Assembly: GCA_024516155.1 (NCBI GenBank)
Contig: JAJJXM010000052.1
Location: 1 to 64,000 of the forward strand
Length of the DNA stretch: 64,000 nt
Source: Pyronema omphalodes
Taxonomy: Eukaryota > Ascomycota > Pezizomycetes > Pezizales > Pyronemataceae
Direction: 5' to 3'
A program made the translations under genes and the position numbers. Each line of letters starts with the position of its first letter. Position 1 is the stretch's first letter. Positions 24,697 to 36,631 of the stretch are shown one piece after another. The notes beneath the pieces were generated by a model. The model saw only the letters and a list, made by a program, of their open reading frames with translations, was not told the DNA's origin and did no database searches.

Positions 24697-25263
24697 AAGC
24701 AACTTAAAGGAAAGTCACAGGGGGGTGGAAAATATAAAAAGGGGTGATATATGCATTGGGTTGGGGAAACACAGTAAAGGATTGGAGGATATATATACCA
24801 GAGAGAGAAGGGGATTAGGAATGGATGGGATAATTGGATAATGGGCGGAGGAGGAACGAAGGTCGGGATATAAGAGGGATTCGATACGGGTACTGAGGGG
24901 GGTAATGGGTGGAGGAAGGGATGAGGGGTTTTGATTCATTGGATTTTCATTGATACAGGCGGACCTGGGGGTAGAGGCGTCTTTGAGTTTGGAGTAACAA
25001 CTACAGGGGCAGGCGTTTTTTTGAACAGGCGGGTGGATCATATTTTTGTTGTTTTCTGCATGGAGTTTTGTATTCGAGTTGGGTTGGTATTATTATTTTG
25101 TAATCTGTGGTACCCATTTGCTATCAATCAAACTTGTGCTTTTGTGATTTTTTTTTTTTTTTGTCTCTGAATTCGTTCTATTTTTTTATGATTCCTCCTT
25201 ACTGGACATTTCACTATTTTAAGGTCAATAAACAGTTGTTATATCATGGATTGAGTCTCCTGC
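24697..25263. other. Convergent 3' spacer
   Basis: This is T-rich and G-rich low-complexity sequence between two converging genes, presumably both 3' UTRs. No further gene is seen. Confidence 0.6.
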
Positions 25264-25704
25264 TTACCCAAATTTCTTTGCATATGTTGGCAAAGCTTCT
25301 CGAGAAATGTAGATTGTCATAACTGGTGTAGCGCGGACTTTTTTGTCTTCCACTGGCTGGAATGGATCTTCTTCCTCTTCGTCCTCCACGTCCTCCACTT
25401 TTTCTTCAGTAGCTGTCTCTTTCTTCTGCTTGCCGGATTTCTCCTTCTTTTCTTCAATTACGCTCTCCAACTGGATATATTGGTACCAGTCATTCCCATT
25501 CTTTTGAAGCTCTCTCCTGGTGATCTCCGCGATAGTAATAGCTTTCGAGGCGACGCTGGACTTTGCACACAACGCAACGATTTTCCGACCCTCTCCTTCG
25601 CTGGTGAGAATACTAAGACATCGTGTTGTTTTTGCAGAGATTTTGTGCGAGGAGATGATGTTTAAGGTCGTGATGTCAGTGGGGGAAGGGTCGAGAGCTG
25701 CCAT
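25264..25704 (-). CDS. Alba-domain nucleic-acid-binding protein
   Basis: This is a single-exon protein of 146 aa. Residues about 18-82 fit the Alba fold: KISAKTTRCLSILTSEGEG, then a strand (RKIVALCAKSS) and the helix VASKAITIAEITRREL, followed by a strand containing YQYIQLESV. A Lys/Glu-rich insertion (about residues 83-122) separates the last strand (ATPVMTIYISREAL). This arrangement resembles fungal Rpp25/Pop6-type Alba proteins of RNase P and RNase MRP, but a general RNA-binding Alba protein is equally possible. The stop TAA overlaps a donor-like GTAAGC, so one more downstream exon cannot be ruled out. Confidence 0.82.
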   Translation of the reverse strand: MAALDPSPTDITTLNIISSHKISAKTTRCLSILTSEGEGRKIVALCAKSSVASKAITIAEITRRELQKNGNDWYQYIQLESVIEEKKEKSGKQKKETATEEKVEDVEDEEEEDPFQPVEDKKVRATPVMTIYISREALPTYAKKFG

Positions 25705-26842
25705 GATGAACGATGGTGGAGAACGCGTTCAAATCTCGCGTTTACCGGGAATAGTATGCTCACTAGTCTCAGCTGCGGAAATTTTGTTTATCGCGTCCCC
25801 CCGGTGCACTACGTGATGTACCCATATATATCAACTCATCAAGGGTTGGTCTGTGGCTTGCGGATTTCACACCGGAGAACCGTTGGTTCGGACGGACGTT
25901 TTTAAATTCCAATCGGCGAATGTTGGTTCAGACTTGGATCGTGTGCCTTTCTACGGTTGGCTCAAAGTTGGATCGTATAAGGCCTGCCCTGCCTACGATG
26001 TTGCGCGTTGCCCCTCCAACAAGGGCCCCAGCTTGCTTGCCCAGCTTCTGTCCCAGCTCCACCCGGAAAAATAAACATTTTTCCTTCGCCGGAAGCAATC
26101 AATCTTCAACTCTCGATGCCCCGTTGAAACTTAAAAAAAATGCGGCTACAATTTGTCCACACGTTGCTCAATGCACCATTTCAAATTAAGGGATGTCGTC
26201 GTGTCGCACCGCGTAGATCTCAGAAATCAACTTCCGCTCTCGGGCATTTTAACCCTGCGATTGACGTTGCCCTCAAAGTATGGTGGAGAGCGGCGGCGCT
26301 ACATTTTGACTGTGCTTAGCATAGGGTCGTAGTCGACAGATAATCAAAAAAAGCTACCCGGCTGTGGCGTCCTCAGTTTTGTCCAAAGGATCAGCAGCCC
26401 CTTGAAATCCAGACACCTGTTCCTCAAAAGCAAAGCCCAGAACTTGAGTGTTCAAGGTGCAACCCCATCGAAGACGGAAATCGACACTCGTTACACGTTC
26501 CGCCAGCACTCGTTCGACCCTCAGCACAAGCATCACCAAGCCTTGAAGAGTTCGCCCCACGAAACAAAAGCTCAACTGGTAACTTTATCGGGCGCCAGAT
26601 AAGCTCGGAGAGAGCTCCCCTGCCGCCGCCGCTTTCTTCCCGCTGTATGCATTCGAGGGCCCCACGATGATACCCAGGCACTCCCACGCTCACTCGAACG
26701 GGCACGCATATAGCCCCAGTCAAAACACTTTCTCAATTTCTCCCCATAGGTGCGGGCAATCCTCCAATCACTCCACACCTCACCTTTCCTACTCCCGTCC
26801 ACACCGCAAACGCGTCTCTCCCGGGAGTGAACAACACAACTA
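25705..26842. promoter_or_regulatory. Divergent spacer between the Alba gene and ANP1
   Basis: This 1.1 kb lies between two divergent start codons and must hold both promoters. A CATATATATC element sits near 25829, about 125 bp upstream of the Alba ATG. The ANP1 side is C-rich just before the start. Scattered short frames here show no family resemblance. Confidence 0.5.
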
Positions 26843-28383
26843 ATGGGGTACCCCAGATTTCAACCGCGAACACGACCCGCATTACGATGGCGAAGACAGC
26901 TAATAGTTAAAATTGTGGCAATTGCATTCTTTGCAGGAGTCGTCCTACTTCTTATCTTCCCTTCATTCCGGGATCTATTACTTCCTACATTAGGTTTGGG
27001 ATTCATCCTCACAGACGACCCAAGTCTCAGCACCGTCCGCCATTATGATCTCAACAACTACCTTGGAACTGCTCGTGGTTGGGAACGCGGCGAGCGTATC
27101 CTCTTCTGTGTCCCTCTTCGTGATGCCGAAGCACATCTTCCCATGTTCTTCGCCCACATGCGAAACTTCACCTACCCCCACCACTTGATCGACCTTGCCT
27201 TCTTGGTTTCCGACTCCAAGGACCAGACTCTTCCTAAGCTCAAGGAGTACCTTACCGATCTCCAGAATGACCCTGATGACAAGATGCCTTTCGGAGACAT
27301 TTCCCTCATTGAGAAGGATTTCGGTCAGAAGGTCAAGCAGGATGTCGAGAACCGTCACGGATTCGCCGCTCAAGCTCCCCGCAGAAAGACCATGGCCCAG
27401 GCCCGTAACTGGCTCCTCAGTGCATCTTTGAGACCCCACCACTCTTGGGTTTACTGGAGAGATGCCGATGTCGAGACTGCCCCTCCTACTATTCTTGAGG
27501 ACCTCATGAGACACAACAAGGACGTCATTGTTCCCAGTATGTTCCCTTAGTGAACCCCGACTTATGCACGAACTATGCTAACCACGCACAGACGTCTGGC
27601 GTCCCCTCCCCGACTGGCTCGGTGGCGAACAGCCCTACGACCTTAACTCCTGGCAAGAATCCGAGACTGCCCTTGCCCTTGCTGACACTCTTGACGAGGA
27701 TGCAGTTATCGTTGAGGGTTACGCCGAGTACGCTACCTGGAGACCTCATCTCGCCTATCTTCGTGATCCCTACGGTGACCCAGATGTCGAGATGGAAATT
27801 GACGGAGTCGGAGGAGTATCAATTCTTGCCAAGGCCCGCGTTTTCCGTTCCGGTGTTCACTTTCCTGCTTTCTCCTTCGAGAAACACGCCGAGACTGAGG
27901 GATTCGGAAAGATGGCTAAGCGTATGCACTTTTCCGTTGTTGGATTGCCTCACTACACTATCTGGCATTTGTACGAACCTTCCGCAGACGATCTGAAGCA
28001 CATGGAACGTATGGAGGAGGAACGTAAGGTGAAGGAAGCCGCCGAGAAGGCCGAAAAGGAGAAGGCCGCTAAGCTTGCCAACAACTTTGAGAACAAGAAC
28101 GAGCAGTGGCAAAAAGATAAGGAAGCTGTTGCCGCCGCCGCCAAGGAGCAGGAAATCAAGAAGGATAAGATCCTTGCCGGAGGAGAGGCGGGACCTCACG
28201 CCCATGCCGGCGAGGGTGAAGCAGCAGGTGCTCAGAAGGTATGAATGCAATTTCCATAAGCATCATAGGTTGGCTGGGTTATCTATGGAACTCGGCTAAT
28301 AGCTGTCGTTTTTTTCTTTTTTAATATAGTCGCATGAAAACGGAATCGTCGACACGGCTGGAAACGAAGTTAAGAAGGAATGA
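26843..28383 (+). CDS. ANP1: Mannan polymerase complex subunit (Anp1/Mnn9/Van1 family)
   Basis: This is a type II Golgi membrane glycosyltransferase of the complex that extends the alpha-1,6-mannan backbone of N-glycans. Three exons, 26843-27536, 27592-28238 and 28330-28383 (introns of 55 and 91 bp), give 464 aa. A basic N-terminus precedes one membrane anchor (residues about 20-40). The catalytic region runs from about 75 to 365 and includes RILFCVPLRDAEAHLPMFF, the DAD (DxD) sugar-nucleotide motif at residues 207-209 in YWRDADVE, VIVPNVWRPLPDWLG across the first splice junction, and SFEKHAETEGFG. The C-terminus is a charged coiled coil and tail. Similarity is closest to Anp1 within the family, especially PYDLNSWQESE and the post-catalytic DDLKHM segment. 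Confidence 0.95.
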
Positions 28384-29375
28384 TGATTGTTTCGTTTTTT
28401 TATTTGTTTTTTTGTGAGAAGATACCTAAAATAAATGGCCTTGCTTCTGTTATTTTATTGTTCTTATTTTTATTTTTATTTTCGGGTTTTGGTGAAAGAA
28501 CTTTGGTATACTTTAAAGTTCCTTTTTTTTGTTTCTTTTATTGGGGTGCTTTTATTCTTTTATCTTTATTTCTTCTTCTTTTCTTCTTTTCTTCTTTTCT
28601 TCCTTTCGAACAAAAAACAAAAACTAGATATATACACCTAGTCCTCAAGTCACAAAGCTTTGCTTTTTTGTATAATTTTCTATACCAGAATATGTTTAGA
28701 AGACCTACATATGTGTTTTTTTGGTTTTTTTTTTGGTTTTGTATACAAAGGGGTTCAATACCAATGTGCTAAGTTTGGGTTTCGGTCGTATCCCATCCCG
28801 TATCCTGTATTCGGAAGGAGTTTCTGTGTCTTAATGTTTCTGTGTCTCACATGTTGTTTAATTGCTTTAACTTAAACTTGTAGAAAGAGGTGCAGTGCTG
28901 TACTGGGGAATTTGTTAATCGGGGGGTTTTTTTTTTTTTTTTTTTTGCTTTGAAGTGGTTATTTTGGTGCGGGGGAGGGGGGGGGGTTGTAAGCTGGGTG
29001 ATAGGTTGGTTAAGTGTATGTCAGGAATTGAAGATTAGGGATTAGGGATTAGAGACTGGGGATTACGGATTATTTATAACTACTCGAAGCACGAGGAGGA
29101 GGAGGAGGAGGGGGGTTTTTTTTGTATTGTTATCGGCATCTGGGCGATGACTGGAATTAAAGAATGGAGTAGATATTAGAGATTAGAGATTAATTAAGAG
29201 AAATTGAAGTATCAATATAGATATACATACTGTACTGGGTACCGGGAATCCAGTGAGAGTATTATCTAATACTGTATATCCCCTTTTTTTACGCCGGGGC
29301 AAGTCACAGGATTCTTAAATGAGATAAAATAAACACCCTAAAAATCTATTTCTCCATTCTCCATTCTCCAATATA
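28384..29375. other. AT-rich spacer downstream of ANP1
   Basis: It contains T-rich 3' flank, a poly-T tract (about 28926-28947), a G-rich tract (28971-28986), GATTAGG-like short repeats (29030-29070) and GAG repeats (29092-29110). No gene is supported. Confidence 0.6.
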
Positions 29376-29660
29376 CGGCAATGCATTTGTACATGGAGGG
29401 CCAAAAGAATTTTGCCACCGAACCAACAACAGATGTATGTCGCATGCACAACATCCAACAAGTGCACTTTCGCGCACACTACCACCCACCAGCCACAGAT
29501 ACCGTTGCCCCAACCACACCACACCGCTGACTAAACCACGGAAACGCGCATTACATATAGTGGTAATCCAAATGACACAAAATATTCTTAAGCGTAAATC
29601 AAACAATTGTTAAGTAAAAGACATGAAGACTATAAAGCGCAAATAACACAGTTGTCATTA
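29376..29660 (+). repeat. Left terminal inverted repeat
   Basis: This is the left arm of the element. It contains subterminal motif copies at 29592-29609 and 29637-29654, and a third just inside the arm at 29735-29753. Confidence 0.8.
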
Positions 29661-30569
29661 AAAAAAAATTGATGGACGGTTCCGCAGTGGCTGTTGAGAT
29701 AGTGGTGATTTAGATCGAACAGAATATTCTATGAGCGCAGATAAAGCAGTCTGTACGATGAATGAATACAAATGGAGTGATGCAGGATGAGATTTTACAT
29801 TACAGCCCTAAGAATAGTAGATAAATGGAGTGGAAAAAGGCTTTTCTTGCTGATATTCTGAGCTATCGTAGTTTTTCCCCCATAGAAACACCACAGCATT
29901 TGTTGAAACTTCATAGAAACAACAGACTTTTCTTTTAGCAACGGAATGATGTCACGGTTGATTGCCTTGAAAAGCGGCTGCTCCATGTATATAATATATT
30001 TCATGCTTTCTTTCTTCACTGTATATACATAGTGGAATGATTTAGTGGCGATCGAAGGAAGGGAAATGCGAGGCATTTTAATTTGATTGACGGTGAGATC
30101 ATTTTTTTCTCCGTGGCATGGTAAGCTTTTTTTAGGTTTTATATTTAGGGGTTTTTTTTATCCAGAATGCGTTGTGTGATTCTTTTGGACGCGAGAGTAA
30201 TGCTAATTCTATATGTGTGATGTATTTTTGTAAGTTTTGTGACATATCAAGATTTACCTATTAAAGGAGCTAAAGAGATCTTTACGGACATAATAAGCAA
30301 GAATCTGTAGAGAAGAGACGAAATAAGGAAAAAATGAAAGCAAGAACCATACTGATGGTGACTTTATTGTTTGTTTTAAGTCATATTCACAACAGTACGG
30401 TCTGGATTTCTTCTCTGCCAGTGGTAAAAACAGTAATACCTCTAATTCTCTAATATCTTACTCTTAGCCCCGAACTCAAGAGAAACTCTACATTTTACTG
30501 ATCATTATTTACTTTTATACGCGCTGTTATACAAAACTTTCTGTAGCATTACTGCCTTTCTATTCATTT

Positions 30570-30855
30570 TTTCTAACTACTGTGTTATGTGCGCTTTAAA
30601 ATATCGATATCATCGATTAGACCATTGTTTTATTTGCGCTTAACAATATTCTGTGCCATTTAGATAACAAATGTACTTGCTGCGCGCTTCCGATTTTATG
30701 GAGCGCCACAGCCTGTGGTTTAGTCAGCGGTGTTTGTGGCTTGTAGGTCATGGGTAGTGGAAAGTGCACTTGTTGGATGTTGTGCATGCGACGTGCATGG
30801 AGTGTTGGTTTTGTGGCAAAATTCTTTTGGCCCTCCATGTACAAATGCATTGCCG
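30570..30855 (-). repeat. Right terminal inverted repeat
   Basis: This is the right arm, read from 30855 downward. It matches the left arm with substitutions and small indels. Motif copies lie at 30622-30639 and 30577-30594, with a weaker one near 30503-30524. Confidence 0.8.
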
Positions 30856-31012
30856 TACAATATCTAGAATCTTGAGAACATAAACTTAACTTGAACTTAA
30901 CTTAACTTAACTTTTTTTTTTTTTTTTAAAAGACGAAGGAATGTTTATGGGGTGGATTATGTTATTATAGTAAATCGATGGGTAAGGTAAATGGGTAAGG
31001 TAAATATAAATA

Positions 31013-31112
31013 GGCGGGATGGCCGAGTTGGTTATGGCGCCAGGTTAAGGTTACCTTAATATCGATTCCTGGTTCGGGAAACTGAGCGTGGGTTCAAGTC
31101 CCACTTCCGTCA
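31013..31112 (+). tRNA. tRNA-Leu(AAG) with 16-nt intron
   Basis: The acceptor arm pairs GGCGGGA with TTCCGTC (two G-U pairs), followed by discriminator A. An A-box-like TGGCCGAGTTGG and a B box GGTTCAAGTCC are present, with a long variable arm as in class II tRNAs. The anticodon stem CCAGG/CCTGG encloses TTAAGG, a 16-nt intron and T, giving anticodon AAG. The intron contains CCTTAA, which pairs with the anticodon loop TTAAGG as in typical pre-tRNA introns. An oligo-T terminator follows at about 31117-31126. The gene is identical to the one at 49448-49547. Confidence 0.95.
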
Positions 31113-33463
31113 ACATTATTTTTTTTACCTGATTATCCGGGGCTTTAGCTCAGGGGCTTTTTAGATGGAGAAGAAATAGAAGAGGGAAGTTGGGAGTGTA
31201 GAGTGTGGAGTGTAGAGTATGGAATATGGAATATACAAGCTGCTAGCTGCTGTTGTGAGGGGTTTTGATGTGTATAAGTATATGAAGGGGAATAGGTTGT
31301 AGGCGGATACATATATGAAGGGTAGATGGAGATGCTTTAAGAAGAAAAGAAGGGAAAAGAAATGGAGAGTAGCATGATATGGGAATCTGTGGCTTCCGGA
31401 ATTCATAACTCGATGCGTCGGTCAGTATCATAGGCTCAGGCCGTAGATAGATCATCAATCATGGGGGTGAGGGGATGTCTAGAAGAGATAGAGAGGTTGG
31501 AAATGATATATATGGGATACAACAGCAAAAGTAAACGAGAAAAAGAAGAAGGAGGAGGAATCTATAGGCCTGGCGGAGGAGGCGGAGGATGCTGTGGGTC
31601 GGGAGGAGCTTGAAGGATGGGGACTCTGAGGAATTCCTTGAACCCTTTTCAATAATTCTTGGAAAGTAATTATCAAAGCTATCAATCCCCGAATTGGTCT
31701 ATTTTCTATTTTCTATTTTCCATTTCCCATTTCCGTCTCATGTCACCTTGCCTCATACTATCGCATGATTCGCATCAAAAAGTCAGGTCACGAAACATCC
31801 AAGTTCGAAGACTCGAGTGAGACAACATGATACCACTTCCTCCGCACTCTCTCGGTCCAAACTGTCGGGTTTTCACCATGTTCCGGGAGAAACTAGCGTG
31901 GAATGTTTTCTCTTCATAGAAATAGAGAAGCATTCTTAAGACCGTTTCAACACGAAAGGAGTTTGACGTATACTTTTACCCTGAAATCTGCCTGTCTGAA
32001 CTCTGAAATGACTTACATGCTTGGTGACCGGTTTTTTGCACTTTAGACTCGGGTAGATTATTGCTAGGTCCTAGAGTGTGATTCGGAGTCATATTGACGG
32101 CTGGTTTTAATGGAAGTGGGGGTAATGGTTGTTTGGTTGGAGTTGGTTGGAGTTTGTTGGAATCTGTGGTAGAGGAAAAGGACAGGGCTGTGGTGTGGTG
32201 TGTTTTTGGTCATAAGTTGAAATAAATAATCCAGCTGACTCAAGCTCTTGCTGAACCTAAATAAAACCAATACCCCTAGCATTTGGTCGTCTATATCCTC
32301 AATATCATTCCCCTGATAGCGTATCATTTTGCCATATCAGTGATCACCTATGACTCCATCTCTCTCCCCATGCCGCGCCGATCCTCAAGACTGTCATGTG
32401 AGACATACTGTACATATGATGTACATACAGCAACCAGCAACCAGCCTTGCTTTCTCGTGCCGTTCCGTCTGAAGCTAGCGAAAACAAAATCTGCGAATTG
32501 GCGACGATATGTTTCATATATGGATGGGTCTGTAATCCGGAATAAAGGAGCTGTACCTGTCGATCGGAATTATGATTGGGGTTATTGGATGGTGTTTGAT
32601 GGTGTTGACAGTTGGAATGTCTTGCGTGGTGTCGTCATTACGTTGGGAACTTGGGATGTCAGCAGCTAGCCAGTGAGAAATTGTTCTCACTTGTAAATAG
32701 TCAAGGTGTAGAATTCTTGGGTCTTCAAGAGTGCGTAACTAGTAACTAGATGCCGCAACTTTAACGACCCCGGTGCCGCGAGATTGATGATGAAGATCAA
32801 TGAACCGTCCAATGGATTCAAGAGCTTCAATTTATGACAACTGATGAACAAAAAACTGACAGAGAATGTGATTTATCAACTGTCCATAGGCCAAGAATCA
32901 CGATGAGCTCAGTGTTCGGTATTCGGTGGAGCCTTAGACCGGCCGGGAAGCTAGCCCTACCCGTCTAGAGTACATAGCAGAACCAGCCCTAATTTGGTTA
33001 AACATCATCGCGGGCCATGGGCACCCCTTACTTCGAAGTTACTTTGGACGTCGTTGGAGTTGCTGGTACGTTTGCCAGGGTATGGGACCTTATTTGTGTT
33101 GCGGATTCTTTGGGGGAATTTTGGATTTCGGTTGTAAATACATAAGTACAGCGATTTCATTTCGTTACATACAATGTGAGAAGTGGCTAAGGAAATGTTT
33201 GTTGAAACTTGAAAGGAATCGAAATGAGCGAAGTAATTACAGAGAAAAACAAAGTGAACAATCAGCCCGCGACGCCGGAGCCCAGAAAATACACAATATC
33301 AACTACATAGGAAAAAAATCAAAACCCGCTATCTGGCTCCATACTGGGAAAAACATTTGTTGTCGTCCTACAGAACTTGAATCAGAGAAAGGAAAAACGC
33401 CTTATTCCGCCTGGCCTGTCGAGTATTGTCATAAATCATATCATCAATCCACCCATCCACCTG
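31113..33463. other. Gene-free stretch
   Basis: This is 2.3 kb with no supported gene. Purine-rich and pyrimidine-rich tracts and short direct repeats (GAGTGTAGAGTGTGGAGTG near 31195-31213) are visible. A plus-strand frame at 32283-32669 has no recognisable domain or splice context. Confidence 0.5.
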
Positions 33464-34456
33464 CTATCTCTCAGGTGTACTTCCCCCCTCCTCAAAAACT
33501 ACCTCCAATCCCCTAGGATACGTAAACCCAGTCGCTGTCCTTAATAGCGGCCTTTGTGGCGCTGAACCACCGGTACTCTTTCTTCTCGGTGGAATCCTCC
33601 CATACACTCTCGGCCTAGCATTTTTATACACCCTGCTTGTGTTATTTGACGGTGATGGGGGAGTCCAAGCACGGCGGGAAGGGCTTCCTGCTAGTTTTGA
33701 TGGGGATGATGAATGTGGCGAGTTTGCGAGATTCGACAGACGTGAAGATTTTGGCGATATAGTTTTGTGGTCTCGATCTATCCGTCTTTGATTTCTTTCA
33801 GGGCGTAAAGGGTGTTCGTTGCTGTAGTACCACATCTTATGATTTCCATTCCCATTTACGCTCGCTAAATTTCCAGAGCCGAGTCCATTCCCGCTTGTGC
33901 CATTCAACATCCGTGGAATCCCCCGTCGTGAACTGCTTCCACAAATAATAGGAACATCATTCGGCTGATCAGATATTAATGGTGTACGTTCTCCAACGCT
34001 GCTAAATTGTCGATGATGCCATATTTTTGTTTCGAATTGTCGTTTTGCAATTGTGGTTGAGCGGCGACGATACCACTCTGTTTAGCTCTAATATTAGTAT
34101 CATTCCAACACACTTCTAACATCGTCCCAGCAAAATATCCCACTTTCACTTTGTGTTTGTGAATAGACGTCAGTAACAAACATACCCTGAAACCCCTGCA
34201 GTCTCTTCTGATGACCCTCCCTTCTCCTCATTCTTTGCTGTTGGTCATTTGGCGAATCATAGTATCTCGCTTCTAATGTGGCGACACAATGAATCCATGC
34301 GGCCACTATTGTGAAGCAAGTTCCGAAGAAAGCAAAGACAGCGATTACTGTGAGGAAAGCGTTCCGGCTTGGGGCTGGATCATATGGGATTGGTGGGTTT
34401 GTTGTGAAAGGTGGTTCCCATGGATTTGTGGGAATCGTTGTAGGTGTTGGTGCCAT
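33464..34456 (-). CDS. Uncharacterised single-pass membrane protein, 294 aa
   Basis: Two exons, 34456-34186 and 34077-33464, are joined by a 108-bp intron (GTATGT donor, TACTAAT-like branch, AAACAG acceptor, phase 1). The N-terminus is Pro/Thr-rich (about 30 residues). One hydrophobic helix follows (residues about 33-57, NAFLTVIAVFAFFGTCFTIV), then a basic Gln/Arg-rich juxtamembrane segment. The splice joins GFQ to EWYRRRSTTIAKRQFETKIW, a plausible amphipathic continuation. The C-terminal half is Ser/Pro/Arg-rich and disordered. There is no known domain. An upstream in-frame ATG (34546) would add 30 residues ahead of the Pro-rich segment, and I prefer 34456. It is divergent from the AP-1 sigma gene. 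Confidence 0.75.
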
Positions 34457-35179
34457 TGCTTGGAATACGAAATCCGTTCTGACGCGGAGACAAAATACAC
34501 ATGGGCGATTTTGATTTTCCGGGGGTGGATTGGGGGGGATTTGCACTTCTGATACGTGATGCGCAAGACTCGCGGGTGAATCGTTTCCTGTTCCGGGGAA
34601 TGGAGACGGAGGGCTGGTATTTGATGTCTGGCGCAGTGCTCTAGCAACCGGCTATCGAAGCATCTGAAAGATACCGTACAAGGCAGGCAGGAAACAGAAA
34701 TAGAGGGTTAGTTCCAGTTCGTACGATGTGATTTTGGAGAGCTTTCTTTCAAGGTTTCGGTGACGAGTGGTCTCAAAGAACAGATACGATCCAGATCAAG
34801 ATCAACTCAATGGATGTGGGGGAAAGGTTGAAAGGTTGGGGGAAAGGAGTCCAGATTTGCTGGATAAAACCTGGGAGCTGGGGTAAGCTGCAAATCTGTG
34901 CTGTTCAATTACATATCTGTTTTGATTTCTTTTTGAAGTGGGTGTGGTGGGGAGCTGGGGGGTTGCCGTTGACGGGATATTGGGGTGGGTGGGCTAAGCA
35001 TGTGCAGCGAACCGCAAAGCCACATCACCACTAGCCTCATCTGTGTCACCAGCCTCAGCTGTTAGTAGTACGAATACCATCCCCGCGACAAGCTCCAGCT
35101 GGACATCACCCAGAACAGCCCGTGCAGCTACCTCATCCACTCCGGCGGCGCTCAACACCTTTACTACCGGATTAAGAAA
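34457..35179. promoter_or_regulatory. Divergent promoter interval
   Basis: This 723-bp interval lies between the divergent membrane-protein gene and the AP-1 sigma gene. G-rich on plus around 34925-34995 and Thr/Ser-codon-like C-rich sequence near 35040-35170 may be the AP-1 sigma leader. No independent gene is supported. Confidence 0.5.
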
Positions 35180-35890
35180 ATGGCCTTCAGGTAACTTCCA
35201 ACTTCTTCTCGCGTCATTCACTTTGCTAACAGAGCTACAGATACCTCATCCTCCTCTCGCGACAAGGCAAGGTGGTCCGTAACTCGAGTTCCCTCCAATC
35301 TGAACTATGGACTACCAAAGCTCACCACTTAACCAACAAAACAGCGCCTCGCAAAATGGTTCACAACTCTCGGTCCCAAAGATAAAGCCAAGATTGTCAA
35401 AGACGTAACGCAGCTTGTCCTATCTCGTCGCACGCGGATGTGTAACTTTCTCGAATACAAAGGTCCTTCCTTACCCATATTTCCAAATCTCCAAATCTCC
35501 AAATCTCCAGATCTCCAGATCCTACACATTCCCCGGAAGCCCGTACCAAATTCAAGCTAACTTACCTCTACAGACACCAAAGTCGTCTACCGTCGCTACG
35601 CATCTCTCTTCTTCATCGCCGGCATCGACGCCACCGACAACGAGCTCATCACACTTGAAATCGTCCACCGTTATGTCGAGCAAATGGACAAATACTACGG
35701 CAACGTTTGCGAGTTGGATATTATTTTCAATTTCCAGAAGGCGTATTTTATTTTAGATGAGCTATTGTTGGCCGGAGAAATGCAAGAGACATCAAAGAAA
35801 ACTGTGCTTAGGTGTATTGCACAGCAGGATGCAATTGAAGATACTGAGGGAGAGGAGGAGGGATTGTCGAGAATGATCGGAGGTAACTAG
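35180..35890 (+). CDS. APS1: AP-1 clathrin adaptor complex sigma (small) subunit
   Basis: This is the small chain of the AP-1 adaptor, which packages cargo into clathrin vesicles at the trans-Golgi and endosomes. Four exons are inferred: 35180-35190, 35241-35274, 35345-35462 and 35574-35890, giving 159 aa, the expected family size. The splice joins restore [21 protein letters not shown] and the [17 protein letters not shown] core. Family features continue with [22 protein letters not shown], typical of AP-1 over AP-2 or AP-3 sigma. The second and third introns use weak-looking donors (GTCCGT and GTCCTT). The first exon has only 11 nt, so the start depends on the 50-bp first intron. It is convergent with the U2B''-like gene. 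Confidence 0.94.
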
Positions 35891-36631
35891 ACGGGACAGT
35901 AAGATGAGCGAGAATATGAGAAGGTGGGGTTTGTTTACTTACATTGGTTGGTGCTTTATGCGGGCGCGGTGAAGGGAATAATTATACTTAACTTAGACTC
36001 TCATGATAGTAATGTTAAAAATGTCAAGAGCAATAGCTCTTTCTCTCAATTACACAGCTTCATAAGAGCTTACGCGACACTGGTTACCCGGACATCTAAA
36101 GTTATGAGTCCAGCACTTGATATGACCAATACCCCAAAATCCAGTCCTACATTAGAATTCCCAATGTGGATATCTCCCTTGTGATCAACCAGAAGTGCCA
36201 TTTTAACCTGCATAAAGGCTTGTTGTGGGTATGTATTTATATCTAGCCCTATTGAGATTAATACGTCATTGTTATTGCTCGCGTGATGTCTTTCCTGATC
36301 AACAAATGTGGGGGTACAAATCTGGCACATACAGTAGTTTGGTTACAGCCGATGAAAGGACTACGTACTGCTCGGAAAGACTCTACACATTGGAAGAGGG
36401 CTTTGATTTTAGGGCCGAGAGTAACCGCTATTGTGATTCATGTCTTGAATTTATGCAGACGCACAGACAAATTTATAACGTCACGAGTAAACCAATCTGA
36501 TCTCATCTCATTAAGACCAACTGAAAGAAGATAGTATGTCTGTATATTGTCTACTTTGCAGGTTGTAAACAAATTTTCTTACCCCACCCCCACCTCCTCC
36601 CAACCTTTCCCTCCCATGACTATCCAGCCAT
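35891..36631. other. Convergent spacer
   Basis: This is 741 bp between the stops of the AP-1 sigma and U2B''-like genes. Short frames on both strands (for example minus 36330-36070) lack splice support or domain similarity. Nothing else was identified. Confidence 0.5.

Larger units (their letters stand above)
29376..30855. mobile_element. Non-autonomous element with about 280-bp terminal inverted repeats
   Basis: The first about 280 bp (29376 to about 29660) is repeated in inverted orientation at about 30570-30855. The extreme ends read CGGCAATGCATTTGTACATG on each strand and are nearly identical for the first 45 bp. Both ends are flanked by TA (29374-29375 and 30856-30857), consistent with a TA target-site duplication as in Tc1/mariner-type insertions. 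The interior (about 890 bp) is AT-rich with no transposase-like frame, so the element is non-autonomous or decayed. Repeated 18-bp subterminal motifs (GCGYARATMAMRCARTTG type) lie in both arms. The family is unassigned. Confidence 0.8.

Noticed and set aside
32283..32669. 128-codon plus-strand frame
   Set aside because: No domain, no splice structure and no codon pattern like the neighbours.
36070..36330. 86-codon minus-strand frame between AP-1 sigma and the U2B''-like gene
   Set aside because: Reads like a soluble beta-rich fragment but lacks supporting exons. Too short to call.
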